From: Eleginops maclovinus
Lineage: Eukaryota; Chordata; Actinopteri; Perciformes; Eleginopidae
Direction of reading: 5' to 3'
DNA length: 64,000 nucleotides
NCBI RefSeq assembly: GCF_036324505.1
Contig: NC_086354.1
Span: 6,869,295-6,933,294 of the forward strand
Shown here: in pieces, positions 13,443 through 25,800 of the stretch
Position numbering within the stretch: position 1 is the stretch's first letter
How the letters are laid out: every line of letters begins with the position of its first letter
The notes under the pieces: model-generated
What the model saw: the letters and a program-made list of their open reading frames with translations, nothing else
Told to the model about the DNA's origin: nothing
Database searches by the model: none
Program-made: the position numbers and the translations under genes

Positions 13443-13803
13443 ACACCTTGGAAATGAGAGACCTTTTTATGGGCCATCAGTTAGGACTGAACCAGCTGAT
13501 ATTAATTTGCACTGACAAGGGGCAGGATTGCTTTCTAATTAATGATAGATTTCAGCTGGTGTCTTGGCTTTCCATGCCTTTTTGCAGCTCCCTTTCTTCA
13601 TGTGTGCAATACTTTTCCCCTGTGTCATTCCATTTTAATAAACATAACTTAATGTATGGACATCTATGATTTGATTTCTTTGCATGTGGGCATTGCATGG
13701 GTTGTTACCGACATCTGATGAACATTTCATGTCAATAGCACCTTTAGAAATATATTTCCTGGGGAAAATGGTGATATGGTTCAATACTTAATTTTACCCG
13801 CTG

Positions 13804-15893
13804 TATCATTAACGTGTTACCGTGCTCTCCACCCTTCGTAGAATTTTCTCCAACAAGATGAAGAGCAAAAATAAGATTTAGGTAAATCCCGGAAATTAAT
13901 TGCTATGAATAAAGTTCATTAGAGGCCTATGTATGTTATTTAAACTATGTCATAGTTTAATTTAGCAAAGAAAGAGCATGGCCAGCAGCCAAAAGAAGTT
14001 GAACCGGGTTTTGTACCAAACGATCCAATCCCTTTAAACAACAATTCAGTTCGATTATTTGGTTCAATTGGAATCACCATACCCCACCAAAGCTGCCTAT
14101 TTTGTACTTAACAGCTGGTTTTGAATTACTTTAATACATCATTCACTTGTGCATCTTGACAGGATGTTTTAGTCATTACAAAAACAGATAAATTATCAAA
14201 AAGGGAAAAAACCTGTTATTAAGCTAACAGGTTTTCTATTCTAAGCACCAATTGTGCATGCATGCAGATATGATGTGCCCCTTTTTCTGTCATTTTCCAC
14301 AAACATTATCATGTCTTTTAGATCAGCTTTTAATAAGTAATATCCCCTTTAATTTGTCTTTTATTATTTGTATTATTACTGTTACTGCATGTGTGCAAAA
14401 AAGGTTTTAACTTTTGACTTGGATTGCATTAATTGGTTTTCTGTTCATCTTGTTTGCCATATTGTTCAAGCACCTCGAGCTGCACCCTGTGATTGAAAAG
14501 TGCTGGAGAAATTTGATTTGCAATGCATGTTTTAATTAGATACACATTACATTTTGTTCACTGCTAAAGTCAGGATGACACTTTGAATAAATTCTACCAT
14601 AGCTGAGAGCAAAAAAGCGGAACAGAAGGAATGCCCTGAGAGGGAAGTGGGGCGCTCAGAATCGGTCACAAATTTTGTAACAAGCCCATAATGTATCAAT
14701 TACCCACTGTCATGTTTGCTCAATGCTGACAATGGATGAAGGAAGCGTGAGGTATGCCAGCATTCCACAGGGTCAGTCAGTTAATTAAGAAAACTAATTA
14801 TCAGAAGCCCAGAAAAAGGTTTTTGAAATTAGGCGATTCCAGGTAGTTTAAGTGCATGTATGAGTGTTTGTGCTCACAAGCTTACTCACGGTTTCTGTCC
14901 ATCTGTCCGTCTGTTCACGTCACTCCTCAGATGAATATGTCAGGCTATATTTTGTCTCATGGAATAGATTCTTGAATTGAAGCAGTGAACACTCTTTTCA
15001 ATAAATATCATGCTTACCGGCATCTACAGTCTGGAAAAATGTCTGCCTTTTCATAACTGTATAGAAAGACCCTAAAAGGAAATCTAAAGTCCTTCCATTT
15101 CTGTCCACAGAAATCAGTGCTGTAATGATAACATGCACTCAAAAATACTGGTCAGCTGATGAATGAGTATAGAGTCGTAGTGTTGACATGGTTGCTCAGG
15201 GAATAACACAAAAGACAACAAAAAAACCAAAAAGAGAGGCCCCTTGTTCTGGGGCTGACATATCCTTCCTTTTCTCTGTGTTATCTTGACCATTGCATAA
15301 ACTAAAGCAGGATGAACGCAGCATTTATTATTGCATTAGAATGTTTCAGCAACAATTTTACCTTGGGAACAGCTAAGATGTTATACCATTGCTCATAAGC
15401 TGGGCCACTTCAAATATATTATGCACCATGATCTAACAGATTAGTGGTAAGCCCATTCCCCCTTATGATTTACATTTATATTAGAGGATTCAGGGCCTGT
15501 AGGAGAAACGCGTTCCCTCTGCAAAGTAAATACGAGTAAGTATGTTTTTCTGCTGGGATATCTCATTTCTGAGTTGTGTTCTATAAAATTCCAAACCTTT
15601 TGTGAAGACCCAATTTCCTCACAGAAGGTTAAACTTGAGATTGAAGTAAATTACAGCATTATGTGGGCCGATTTCCATCAAAAATTGCATTTCAACCAGT
15701 CCACTACCAACCTTTCCCATCCAATAGTATATGCTATAACACTTTATTAAATAACTGAAAACATAATTACACGTGAGGACTTGTTTCGATCCTTAAAATA
15801 ATAATATTAGCTTAGAATAGTTTAATAATATCAATATATACATACAAAAACAGTGGTATTAATTTCAATTATTTTCAAAGAATATGTCATGCG
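13804..15893. other. No gene recognised
   Basis: No frame above 60 codons. About 14760-14850 (CAGTTAATTAAGAAAACTAA, then TTATCAG) has clustered homeodomain-type cores and could be conserved non-coding DNA. Confidence 0.4.
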
Positions 15894-16283
15894 CAGTGAT
15901 GGGCAAGTTACTTCCAAAATGTAATACAGTACATATTACTTATTACTCTCTTTTTAAAGTAATAAGTTACATAAAATAATCGCAAAAGTAGGTCTTTAAA
16001 TGCTAAAATGTAGTTTATTGCAGCTCATTAATTAAAGCTATCTATCTATCTGGCAGTAGCCTACATATGCTGAAAATGAGGAAAATATCTAGAAATTAAA
16101 CTCATGCTCCGTTTAAGTGGGCTGAAAATATGTGATACCAGTAACATGACGTCTCTGTGTGTTATTAATGACATGTTAGTGGAGCATCGGCAAGGCCAAG
16201 TGACCTGCTGTAAATGAACGAGTCTCTATGGCAACGTTAGCTCACCTTATCGTTGGTGTGTTAACGGGGATTTGGCTGACAAG

Positions 16284-16653
16284 TGTGGTGTAATAAATTT
16301 GGGGATATACAAAGGTAGATACTCTCTGAGGTCATAGGTTGGGTAAGAGAAACGTTGGGTGATAGGAGAGTGATAAACTGGCATACGTCAGAGGGCCACT
16401 ATGAACTGACCTATGTCCCCTTAGGGGGGCACACATTGTTAATGATTACCTCAGGTGAGCGCACATATTTTCTTCTATAAATGGCATGCACAGAGATAGT
16501 TCTGGGGGGCTTCCACAATTGGCTCTGGGAACCTCGTATGGCCCGTGTTGGTGTATGATACTATGCTGTTGTAATAAACCTTAATATATACAAGCTGGTG
16601 TCTCCGGAGACTTCTTCATCATCTTCACAAACATCGCTACAAGATATACCTCA
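16284..16653 (+). mobile_element. Solo LTR, copy B (370 bp), nested in the hAT element
   Basis: Same family as 12865-13442: starts TGTGGTGTAATAAA, ends ATACCTCA, with a perfect 4-bp CAAG duplication (16280-16283 and 16654-16657). It has a better TATA-like box (TTCTATAAATGG, about 16472) and AATAAA (about 16574). The 3' 150 bp is almost identical to copy A; the 5' part is divergent and lacks the 46-bp repeats. There is no internal retroviral region. Confidence 0.88.
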
Positions 16654-16658
16654 CAAGC

Positions 16659-16858
16659 TTTCTAAAAGCCGGCGATTCCACAGAGGACAGAGGCTGCAGA
16701 TCTTCAACACTCTGCCACGAGTCTCTGAACTTCTCGATGGAGAAAGTTACCTTCTGTTGCTTCGGCCTGCGCGCACTCTTGTGTTTTTCTTTTCTCGTCT
16801 CCGAGTCTGCAGCTCTGCATTGCGAGCAAAAAAAATGTGAATCTGTTTCTGCAGCCAT
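16659..16858 (-). pseudogene. hAT transposase-like N-terminal remnant
   Basis: The frame reads MAAETDSHFFCSQCRAADSE and later SVEDLQPLSSVESPAFRKL, the motif that precedes the catalytic region in hAT/ZBED transposases. It breaks exactly at the LTR insertion. Across the LTR, at about 16280-16240, the reading resumes as VSQIPVNTPTIR before a stop, which confirms that the LTR split one coding segment. AAG/GTGAGC at that point resembles a splice donor. The remainder of the transposase is absent. Confidence 0.6.
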
Positions 16859-17111
16859 CTAAACCACCTTACTATTCCACCCGCACAATTGTTCCTCTGG
16901 TGTCGGAATGTCTCACGATGTTGGTGAGTTCTTAAAGACAAAACACCACATCATTTCGGGTTAAAATGTGTTGTAACTGCGTTACTGAGAATTGTAACAG
17001 GTATTATATTACCCAAATTTCAGAAGTAATGCGTTATATTACTGCGTTACAGCAAAAAGTAATACATTACTGTAACTCCGTTACTTTTGTAACGCGTTGC
17101 ACCCAACGCTG

Positions 17112-18741
17112 ATGATGCGTTACGCAAATATCTATAAGTGGCTATTTGATATAACTATCAAATGGCTTTTACAGATGGTATGAGCTCACTGTAGTAGGCT
17201 ATGCTTCTCTCTGCTGAGTTAACCTCCCCTCTGAACTCTGAACAAATCAGGAAGCAGGAAGTGAAGGAGACGCAAAGGGAAGCGAGCAGAAAGCTTACAG
17301 TTTTCTTAACTGATTCCGACTGTCTGTGGACATATAGACAAGCTAGCTCCAGAACTGACATTTCTCATGCCATCTTCATTTATCTTTCCACTTTCTCCTC
17401 CCCATTCCCTATGAAAAAAAGGAATCCCAGGAAGTCCTGAGAAAAATGAGGTGGCTGTAGCTTTTACAAGTGGGAGAAAGAGAGCTTGTGATTTTTTATT
17501 TTAGATTAAGAGGAGGGGTAGTGAGGCGGGGGGGGATGAAAAGGAGGAAGTGAACAAAAGCCCTGGTGAGGTTAGTATGGTGATAGTGTTCTTTGCATTT
17601 CGCAAAATATTCTCCTTGTAAAAAGTCAACTTGAAAGAAAAATATTTTATTTTTTGATAAAAGAAATACCGCTTTAACTTTTAATGTTCTGGGATCAGCT
17701 GTTGTTACATATTCACTGCTAATAGTCTAGCTGATAACTAGCGCTCTATAAATGATGCTTCAGAACTTTATTCTTCTATGAACAGCCAAAAGACACAGCC
17801 CACTGTTTAAGAGGCTTAGGCAAACGGTTAATTGAATCTTTAATCAGACAATCTCAAGAGTTTGAAGAACTTTCAAATGACTGAACCATTTTTAACTGAC
17901 ATATCAAACATAATAAGTAGAGAGTATTTCCATAGGATGAACAAAGTCTGTATTTGAATTAGCTTAAAACTTTGAATTAACTGTCCATCTCTCCCCCTTC
18001 AATTCCCTTGACATATTCTCCTGATTTAGGACTTCAAATAAAATACATGAATTAATACTTCCTCCTCTCATTGGGTCTGTTATAATGACAAAATGTAATA
18101 TCCCTGTCCACTAATTCTTGAAAGCGAGTGTGCTAATTGAGTATGGAGCGTTGTGAAGTAAAAACCTAAAATACAGCCTAGCTGACTGTTTGGACATGGA
18201 TCAATAAGTCATCTACATACTGATCAAGGTGTGGCAATAAACACGACCATCATTTTCCCTGCTACATCGCTGTGAATCATTTCCCCCCTAAGAAGGACAC
18301 AACATTATGCTGCCACAGCCAGGCAGGAGAGTAGCCTACTGTCTGTATCATTCCCTTGCTATTTCTATCTAGAAGTTTAATATCTGGAAATAAAACTGTG
18401 TTTATTATAATGAATTATTCACATACTGTATATGTTTAGGGATATGATTAATTCATGCATGTTGTTGTCTAGTATTGCAGATTTAAATTCACATTGCAGG
18501 ATACAGAGTATATGTGGATTTAATTATAGACAATCTTCAATCCTGGAAACACTTTGTTATAATAATAATAATAACCATTCTGCAAAGAGACAAAATAAAG
18601 ATTCCTCCACTGTCTTCAATCTTTTGGGCCAATTACATGTATTTATTCATTACATCTGTGATTGAGTGTTTCACAGTTTTGCAGTATGGTGAAGGTGTCT
18701 GATTTAAATTCAAAACTGTTGAGAAATCTGCAAAAGAAATA
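17112..18741. other. No gene recognised
   Basis: Short frames only, with a small (AAT)n tract near 18561-18575. Confidence 0.4.
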
Positions 18742-18743
18742 TA

Positions 18744-19174
18744 CACTGCCTGGCCATACACTATACAATATTTGTTGGACCGCCTTTAGCTTTGATTACG
18801 GCACACATTCGCTGTGGCATCTTTTCCACAAGCTTCTGCAATGTCACAACATTTATTTCTGTCTTGCATTCATTTTTTCCAAGATCTTGTATTGATGACG
18901 GGAGATTCAGACCACTGCGCAAAGTCTTCTCCAGCACATCCCAAAGACTCTCAATCGGGTTCAGGTCTGGACTCTGTGGTGGCCAATCCATGTGTGAAAA
19001 TGATGTCTCGTGCTCCCTGAACCACTCTTTCACAATTTGAGCCCGATGGATCCTGGCATTGTCATCTTGGAACATGCCCGTCCCATCAGGGAAGAAAAAA
19101 TCCATTGATGGAATAACCTGGTCCTTCAGTATATTCAGGGAGTCAGCTGACCTCGTTTTTTTTTGGCCGGGCAG
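18744..19174 (-). mobile_element. Internally deleted Tc1-like transposon (431 bp, DD36E-type)
   Basis: Inverted ends CACTGCCTGGCCATACACTA (18744) and, on the complement, CTGCCCGGCCAAAAAAAAAC (19174) sit between TA dinucleotides (18742-18743 and 19175-19176). The minus strand carries the C-terminal third of a transposase; everything from the 5' repeat to just before [15 protein letters not shown] is deleted. It is non-autonomous. Confidence 0.85.
18761..19155 (-). pseudogene. Tc1-like transposase C-terminal remnant
   Basis: It reads [20 protein letters not shown], then the second catalytic Asp in [13 protein letters not shown] and the Glu in [20 protein letters not shown], ending [10 protein letters not shown]. 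Thirty-six residues lie between that Asp and the Glu, unlike the 34 in the other two Tc1 families here. The N-terminal DNA-binding domain and the first Asp are lost. The surviving frame has no stop. Confidence 0.82.
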
Positions 19175-19176
19175 TA

Positions 19177-20732
19177 CACTGACCCTTTGAGAAACTCTAG
19201 GAATCAACATACTATAATAAAATGAAAGGAAATAAAATGCTTATTTTCAGGTTTATGTTTGTATTTTGTTGCCTCTACTGTGACATGTTTACTAATTTAA
19301 TGTTCAGAAAGTGCAATATTTTTCACCCTCTGTCTGAAACCAGAGCCCAGTCTGCTCTGAATGGTTAGCTGGCCAGCTGTGTTGTAATTTGTCAAACAAA
19401 AGATGTCCTGCGCCTTAGCCAATCACACACAATGTGTTGAAGTGCAGGATGAGAACAACACGCCAGTCTTTACAATACACTCTACAGATGCTGGTGAAAG
19501 CTGGACAGGAAGTTTCCCCAAAAAAAGATGTCATCGTCTTTGACTCCAACCACGTCCTGAACAGAGAATATGAATTTTCACCATCAAATCGTAGAGACAG
19601 GGTCAAATTATTTAATTAAGTTAATTGATTGATTGAACGACTCTGAATACTTCATTGTGTGTACTTGTTGTAAATGGAGAGCTGTGATGCAAGAAACATT
19701 TCAGACTTGATGACAATAAAAGTATGTTATCAATTATAATCACCCCACCTTTACTCCCTGGTTGTCATCCATGCGGCTGAAGGACTGGCCCTGGGACGGT
19801 TAGGAATGGACAGAGAAATTTGAAGTAAATAAAGCTGTGTGCAGGCCGTACCTCGGTTCTGTCACCCTGCTGAGGGGAGGGTGGATGCCTGTAGAGCTGA
19901 AATATGAAGCTGTCAAGTGGAGGCACATGGTGGCAGAGAGAGGACACTGTGACCCTGACAGGGAGTGTGCTGGAGAGGAGGCTGGATTTGGTGTGGACTG
20001 CTTTATGCCCAAAATATCTGCTCTATTGTCACAATACAAATTAAATTGTACCTTGATAACTTCCTGGCACAATCAGCCGCCATAGCCAATCAAATGAAGA
20101 GACGACCTCTGCAAGAAAATCCATCATCAGGAGACCCGGGAAAAGATGTCTGGGTACCCACACTTTTTAATTGAGAAGTAAAGTCGGGGATGTGAAGTGC
20201 CAAACCAATGATTGCACTCTCAGTAAAACAAGCAGTGACTCTTCCCAATTCAATATAACAAGCTCTGCACCTATACCAAATAACCCTTAAGTTGAACTTG
20301 TCAATTATGCACTGTGACTATATGTCCTTCAGTCAACTTTCTCCTGTTTCCAAACTTCCCTGTGCTGGGACTCTTCGCTGGGAATGGGTAATGAGATGTG
20401 CCTACTGGAACTACTACACTTGAGTTTTCCTTAAAAATATTCTGAAGAAGTAAGTGTTATTGCATAGTGTCTGACAGGTTTAAAGAACACGACCAAAAAT
20501 TTAAAGCAAAGAAATAACGCTGATTTATTTGCTGATTTAGCATTTTAGTGGTTTTATACAACTGGGAAACAATAAAGATGGCCTAGTCCAGAACAAAATC
20601 TACCAACCAGTGCGCTAAAGCTAACTGTAGGAGCCAAATTCAAGGTTTATGTGTTCCTTTTAATTATGTGGCATGTTCTATGTACGTATAATTGGTGGTG
20701 GGCGAGGACTGGAGTTTTGGGCGGAGTAAGTC
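19177..20732. other. No gene recognised
   Basis: A somewhat GC-richer block at 19745-20160 has overlapping short frames on both strands; none resembles a known protein. It may be an unidentified repeat. Confidence 0.35.
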
Positions 20733-21125
20733 AAATCAAATCAAAGTTTATATATTTTTATATATAATTTGCATAGCCTAATGGCACAAAACACGTTCGT
20801 CTCAGTGGGCTTTACAGATGAAACACAAACAACAACATTGTAAATGATTTAATTACAGCAAAATGAGAAGACAAGATAGTGTGAGAAATACAACAAAAGA
20901 CAATAAAAAACATTTAAATGAAAAATCTAATAAATACCATAAAATGCCAGCTCTAACCAAAGGCTTTGTTAAAAATGTAGGTCTTCAACGCACTCTTAAA
21001 AGTTTGGACACTCTCTGCCTCTCTGATTAAAACAGGAAGTTGGTTCCAGAGAAAGGGAGCTCGGTAGGCGAACACTGACTCCTGATCTTGTTTTGGTAAG
21101 TGGTAGTTTATCCTGGCTGCTGTCA
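20733..21125 (-). mobile_element. LINE 3' end (reverse-transcriptase tail plus 3' UTR)
   Basis: On the minus strand from about 21107 the sequence reads YHLPKQDQESVFAYRAPFLW, continuing NQLPVLIRE and TFKSALKTYIFNKAFG, then TAG at 20955-20953. This is the conserved tail of L2/CR1-type reverse transcriptases. The rest, down to 20733, is AT-rich 3' UTR ending in a (TTTGA)n-like tail (TTTGATTTGATTTGA on the minus strand). An upstream TAG shortly before the tyrosine marks decay. Confidence 0.72.
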
Positions 21126-21688
21126 CCTGCTACATCTTTCCACCGCAATATCCTTAACCAGCAGTGGCATCGGCCTTGCACTTAAGGTTATCGGTATATT
21201 TGTTTGTTTTTTCTTTCAATAAATGGTCAAACGAAACAGAAGGAGTGAAGCGATTGTTTGAGCGTGTCAAAGTGTTTATCTTCCTGTATTTAGCCCCTCG
21301 CAGCCTTTTTCTTGTATTGCTTATAGCCAAGACACTACATAATCAACACGATAGGTTTGTATAAAAATAAGGAAACTCCCATTTCCAGTTTCTTGCTAAA
21401 CTAGTGGCAAGAAAACAATGTAAGAAGGTCATGAATGGCCTCATCTTTCTTTGTGTTGACCCCAGAGTAAAAACTCATTGTAACAGCATTTAAAGTCCCA
21501 ATGCAAATTCTCAACTGAATAAGGAAAAAACATTTTAGGTTGAACCTAGATTGCTTAATTAGGATTTTTGCTTTTTACGCAAGTCCATGTGTACATGGAT
21601 GTTTGAAAGGATCTCAGCCTCAAAAATGATCATTTGTAGAAAGGCTATGCTCATCAAAACATGCAAGTAACTTTGAAATTACAGATGT
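21126..21688. other. No gene recognised
   Basis: Sequence between the LINE fragment and the hAT-type MITE; nothing identifiable. Confidence 0.4.
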
Positions 21689-21696
21689 CTGAAATC

Positions 21697-22009
21697 CACA
21701 GGTGTAACGTAACTAAGTACATTTACTCATGTACTGTACCTAATTAAAATGTTAAGGCACTTTACTTCAGTATTTCCATTTTTTGCTACTTTGTACTTCT
21801 ACTCCACTGCAATTCAGAGGTAAATTGTGTACTTGTTCTGCACTACATTTATTCAATACCTTTAGTTACTTTACAGATTTGGATTAATGATGTGAAATGT
21901 AATCAACATTTAAATCAGACTTTATTTACAAGCTACCCTGCAGTAAACAAAGTCCTACACTCTGGTACCTTTACTTAAGTACAAGATCTGAGTACTTCCT
22001 TCACCTCTG
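21697..22009. mobile_element. hAT-type MITE, copy 1 (313 bp)
   Basis: It is bounded by a perfect 8-bp duplication CTGAAATC (21689-21696 and 22010-22017). Ends are CACAGGTGTAACGTAACT and, on the complement, CAGAGGTGAAGGAAGTACTC. The body is rich in AGTAC/GTACTT motifs. It is internally deleted relative to the copy at 63251-63774. Confidence 0.85.
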
Positions 22010-22017
22010 CTGAAATC

Positions 22018-22555
22018 ACATCTCCACTCCAGATATGCCGTATTGTCGTGGCTGTGGAAGAACATCGTTGCATCTCAGTAAACACCGTCACTTCACTGAT
22101 TACACACATGCTGTTTTATACAGGTTCTGCGTACAGGGAGTAAGAAGAAACATCCAGAACAAAAGCAGCTGTAGTGTTTGTTACAATTAATACAAAACAC
22201 TGCCACGCTACCTTAAATCAGGACATGCTGTTCACACACATAATGAAGCCCCATTCAAGTGCAGCTGAGCCGATTGTTTGTAACACCAGCCAGGGGGAGT
22301 GATTTGAATGGAAGATGAGAGGATCACCTTCAGTGTGCTTAATTCCTCAGAGTAATTGCTTAATCCATGTATCTAGTAAAAGGAATCAGATAATGACAGA
22401 GTCCTCTCCAGTGCAACCAGCCTGAGGATTAATCAACTGTGAGGTGTCAATGATAGCATGTGAGTGATAAAGTGGTAATTAACGTGTGCTGTATCCCCTA
22501 CTAACCAATGCTTTTTGCATGATTTGAGTGAAAAATTACAGATGCTTCATTCCAG
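22018..22555. other. No gene; candidate conserved non-coding block
   Basis: About 22230-22480 contains repeated TTAAT/TAATT cores (GTGCTTAATTCCTC, AATTGCTTAATCC, GGATTAATCAACTG, GGTAATTAACG) in a balanced-composition segment, the look of a developmental enhancer. Only alignment to other fishes could show this. Confidence 0.25.
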
Positions 22556-22790
22556 ATGGTGAAAGGATCGCATTTATATTATATAGCGCTTTTCTGGTCT
22601 GTGCAACCCATCAAAGCACTTTTACATATAAGTAGGAATTCATCCCATCACACACATTCATACAGAAGCTACAAGGTAATTCCTACTTTTGGCCGGATCT
22701 ACAGTATGGGGAAACTTTCCTTGACCCAAAGGGGGCCTTCAGTGACAAGAGGTGTTTCCTTTTTTGTTGGCACAATCCTTCCTCATCATT
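22556..22790. repeat. Fragment resembling a dispersed fish repeat
   Basis: TATATAGCGCTTTTCTGGTC, then CATCAAAGCACTTTTACA and ACCCAAAGGGGGCC resemble a widespread fish repeat whose consensus includes 'GCGCTTTTCTAG ... AAAGCGCTTTACA'. Assignment is from memory. Confidence 0.4.
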
Positions 22791-22800
22791 AAATGTTTTA

Positions 22801-25800
22801 AATAAAACTCTTCACAGCCATTAATAACTCTGCTTTTCGATAGGGTCAAATCTTATTTCTAAATTGTCTCCAATCTACACTATATATGCACTATCAACTT
22901 TATTACTATACGATCCACTGCCGAATAACCACTCATAAGTCACTCATGTCACATTGTGTCAACTGTGTGTGGGGAAAAAGGAGCACTAGCTAAAAAGAAT
23001 GTATGGTGCCGGTATAGCCAAACTTCCAGCGTTCGAAGAAATGCCAAGTTGGTATGGGCTTACAGTATGTCCTATTTTAAAAGTGTGATGCTCTCAAAAT
23101 ATAATAAATTCTTATGACGGAAAACATCTTCTAGCTTTACTAACATAGTTTATTTTCTTCTTTTGCAAGCAACGCCCCTGCTTCAGTTAGAGGGAATCAA
23201 TGGAGTGATCACTGAAGGAGCTTTTTATTCTATAAAGCAGCTGCAGCATTTACAGTAAGAATCAGACACATTATTCAATAGTGCAGACTTATTACGTGGT
23301 TTAAAGTGTGCACGCATTTTTGTCTTGGGCCGGGGTTGGAGGGCCCATGAGCTCTCAGTGCCCAGGGGCCCATGGAAGTACTAATCTGGTCTTGTTTCTA
23401 CTCATGGAAACTAACATACACACACAATGCCATAGGGAGCCATTTGGGGATAAGTATCCTGCCAAAGGACTGTTGACTGCATGGGCTGGGAATCAAAACT
23501 ATCAAATTCCTGATTAGTAGACAACGGCTCTACCTCCTGATCCACAATCTCCCCTGTATTCTGAATTACAGAAAGAGTGGTGGATTAGAGGAAGACTGAT
23601 GGACCAGGGGCTGTTTATCTAGAGTGCAGACTGGCCAGTAATGACACAAAGCGTGAACGGTGAGTGTGTGTGAGTACATGATTGTGTCTGCTACGTGAAT
23701 GTGTAAAAATGCTTGCATGTGTGAGTGTGAGGTGTATGTGGCGGGGGGGGGGGGTGGGACACATTGTGGCCAGGCGATAACAGCGATGAAGGGCCCAGTC
23801 GAGCATCTAATGAAGCATTAGTGACAGACTGAGGGAGGAAGCTCTGCGCCTCCCCTGCCGCCGATCCATTTTTCATCAGGCGTGCGGAACGACTGGATTG
23901 AAGATAAAGGGATAAATGGAGGTGGGGAGGAGACGCTTTCAACGAGCTTTCAACAAGCTCTCACCTAGAGGCGGGGGAATGTCAGCTCAGCGAAAGCTTG
24001 AAAAGGCGGCAAAGATTTGGCGTCTCATTTATTACGTTTGTTAGCACGGAGCGTTTGCTGAATATGCTTAATACAGGATGTATACATGCATCACGTGTGA
24101 CATTTTTGGGTGTCTCCTGCATATAGGAATGGAGAGTTAGTGAAACAGTGTGTGAGGATGTTACCAAGTGGTGCATAAGTAATGAAACACCGGAGGAAGA
24201 TATACAGTATTGGAGGTGGGAGGGGAGTGCTTAGTTTCTCCTCCTGCTACAATAAATATAACAAAGCTACACTGAGGTCTCACCTGACCCTTGGCTTGGT
24301 ACTGAAAAACTGAAAATGGTATTTTCCTTTTTCAGGAGAGCTGTTCTCCATATCATGAGAACATATGATGCTGCTGAACGGCTAGTCTCGACAGTATCTT
24401 AATCTTTGAATAATATATGTATGGCTTTTAAGGACTATTTGAATATCAAGTAAAAAGCTAATCTCCCTCTCTGGAATTTACACCATTAGGCTACAGAAAA
24501 ATGGGCACCAGATTTAACAAGACTTCACAGTTATTACTTATAATGACTTTCTAACTTCCTTTTTTCCATGAAAACACTGAAGAGCACTTAGCCAAAAGCT
24601 GTTCACTATCATTATCAGTTATCTTGTTATTATTCCCCATAAAACATTGTCCCGATACAAGAATATAAATTAGGTATGATACGTCGTAATGTGTTTTTTA
24701 AAAAATGTTTAGGACATGCTGAGTGTTGGGCTTACATTCACTGCAACATGCTGACTTTTTTTCAACTGCAAATAATGCAGTTAGTCAGCATTCGTTTTAT
24801 TTAAACAATGTTGGTTTATTTCAGCTCCATCTAGATGTTTGAAAGAGCAAATATTATATTTGGAAAAATACAAATGTATATAATAAAGATGGATCCTTTG
24901 TGTCAATTTATGGATAAAGTTTTGCCACTCAAAATATCAATACAATACTGTGTGAAATGGTTTAGGTGTTGTTTTACGTGAGGTTAAAGCTCAGTCTTAT
25001 ATGACGACATGGCAAGAAGCGTTTAACCTTACAGCACAAGTTAGAAAAAAGTGCATATGTGAAGGGTTTATATAAAAAGTGTATTTTATCAAACAATTTC
25101 AGTAGGTAATTGTTTATTTTCCCTCTTATTCATCTAAAATGGAGAGAAGAACTGTCTATTTGCTTGTGGCTGACCCTTTACAGGGCTTTTTGGTACCCTC
25201 CTGCTCACTCATGAAAAACCAAGAAAGGTGATTCAAATCTGCCATATTGTAAAAACTGAGATCTTTATGACTTTTTAAACAGGTGTAAGTGCTATATAAA
25301 TACTGCGAAAGTATCAAAACGTTCAATCCACTGACATATTCACAGACTTATCATGAATATTCAGACAGAAAGTACGAGCGAAATATGCTTTCTGCACATT
25401 CAAACCAAAACTCCTCTGTACTCCTGAGCAGAGGTCTAACCAACCTGAACTCAAAATAAAGCCAATTAAGACACTTTTTTTGTAAAAGAAAGAAAGACTT
25501 AGGAAGACAAAGACAGTCACAAAGTTACCTGCAGGTTATTGTTGCTATACAAAAAAAACAACGATAAAAAAATAATGTTGCTGTTGCCCTGGACAACTTA
25601 TTTTGTTCCCTTTATTTTATTAATGTGTAATGGCTGGCTCCAGGAACACATGGGAGTAGCATCTGTTACTGGGTCCATCTTATCAACTTTACTTATGGCA
25701 GTTGAAAAAAAACAACTACTGAACGCAGGAAAGGATTATGCAAAATTTGACCCTTTCAATAATTATAGAGAGAGATATAATTTAGAGAAATCATTTTAAT

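Larger units (their letters stand above)
11624..13803 (-). mobile_element. Tc1-like DNA transposon (family B) interrupted by a solo LTR
   Basis: Inverted ends begin CAGCGGGTAAAATAAGTATT at 11624 and, on the complement, CAGCGGGTAAAATTAAGTATT at 13803. The right flank is TA; the left is TG, probably a decayed TA. The repeats run on through the AGGTGCTATTGACATGA block on both sides. Total length is 2180 bp, but removing the 578-bp LTR and its 4-bp duplication leaves 1598 bp, the normal Tc1 size. The transposase reads on the minus strand. Confidence 0.93.
15894..17111 (-). mobile_element. Old hAT-type DNA transposon interrupted by a solo LTR
   Basis: The ends are CAGTGATGGGCAAGTTAC at 15894 and, on the complement, CAGCGTTGGGTGCAACGCG at 17111, a hAT-like inverted repeat. 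The flanking octamers GTCATGCG and ATGATGCG match at six of eight positions, as expected for a worn 8-bp target duplication. Inside is a short transposase-like frame on the minus strand. Without the 374 bp of LTR insertion it is about 844 bp, so it is internally deleted. Confidence 0.72.

Noticed and set aside
23615..23942. His/Pro/Thr-rich minus-strand frames
   Set aside because: They come from GT/TG-rich low-complexity sequence and a G11 run.
25539..25799. 86-codon frame with a hydrophobic stretch
   Set aside because: No family resemblance, no splice sites or promoter features; length is within chance for AT-rich DNA.
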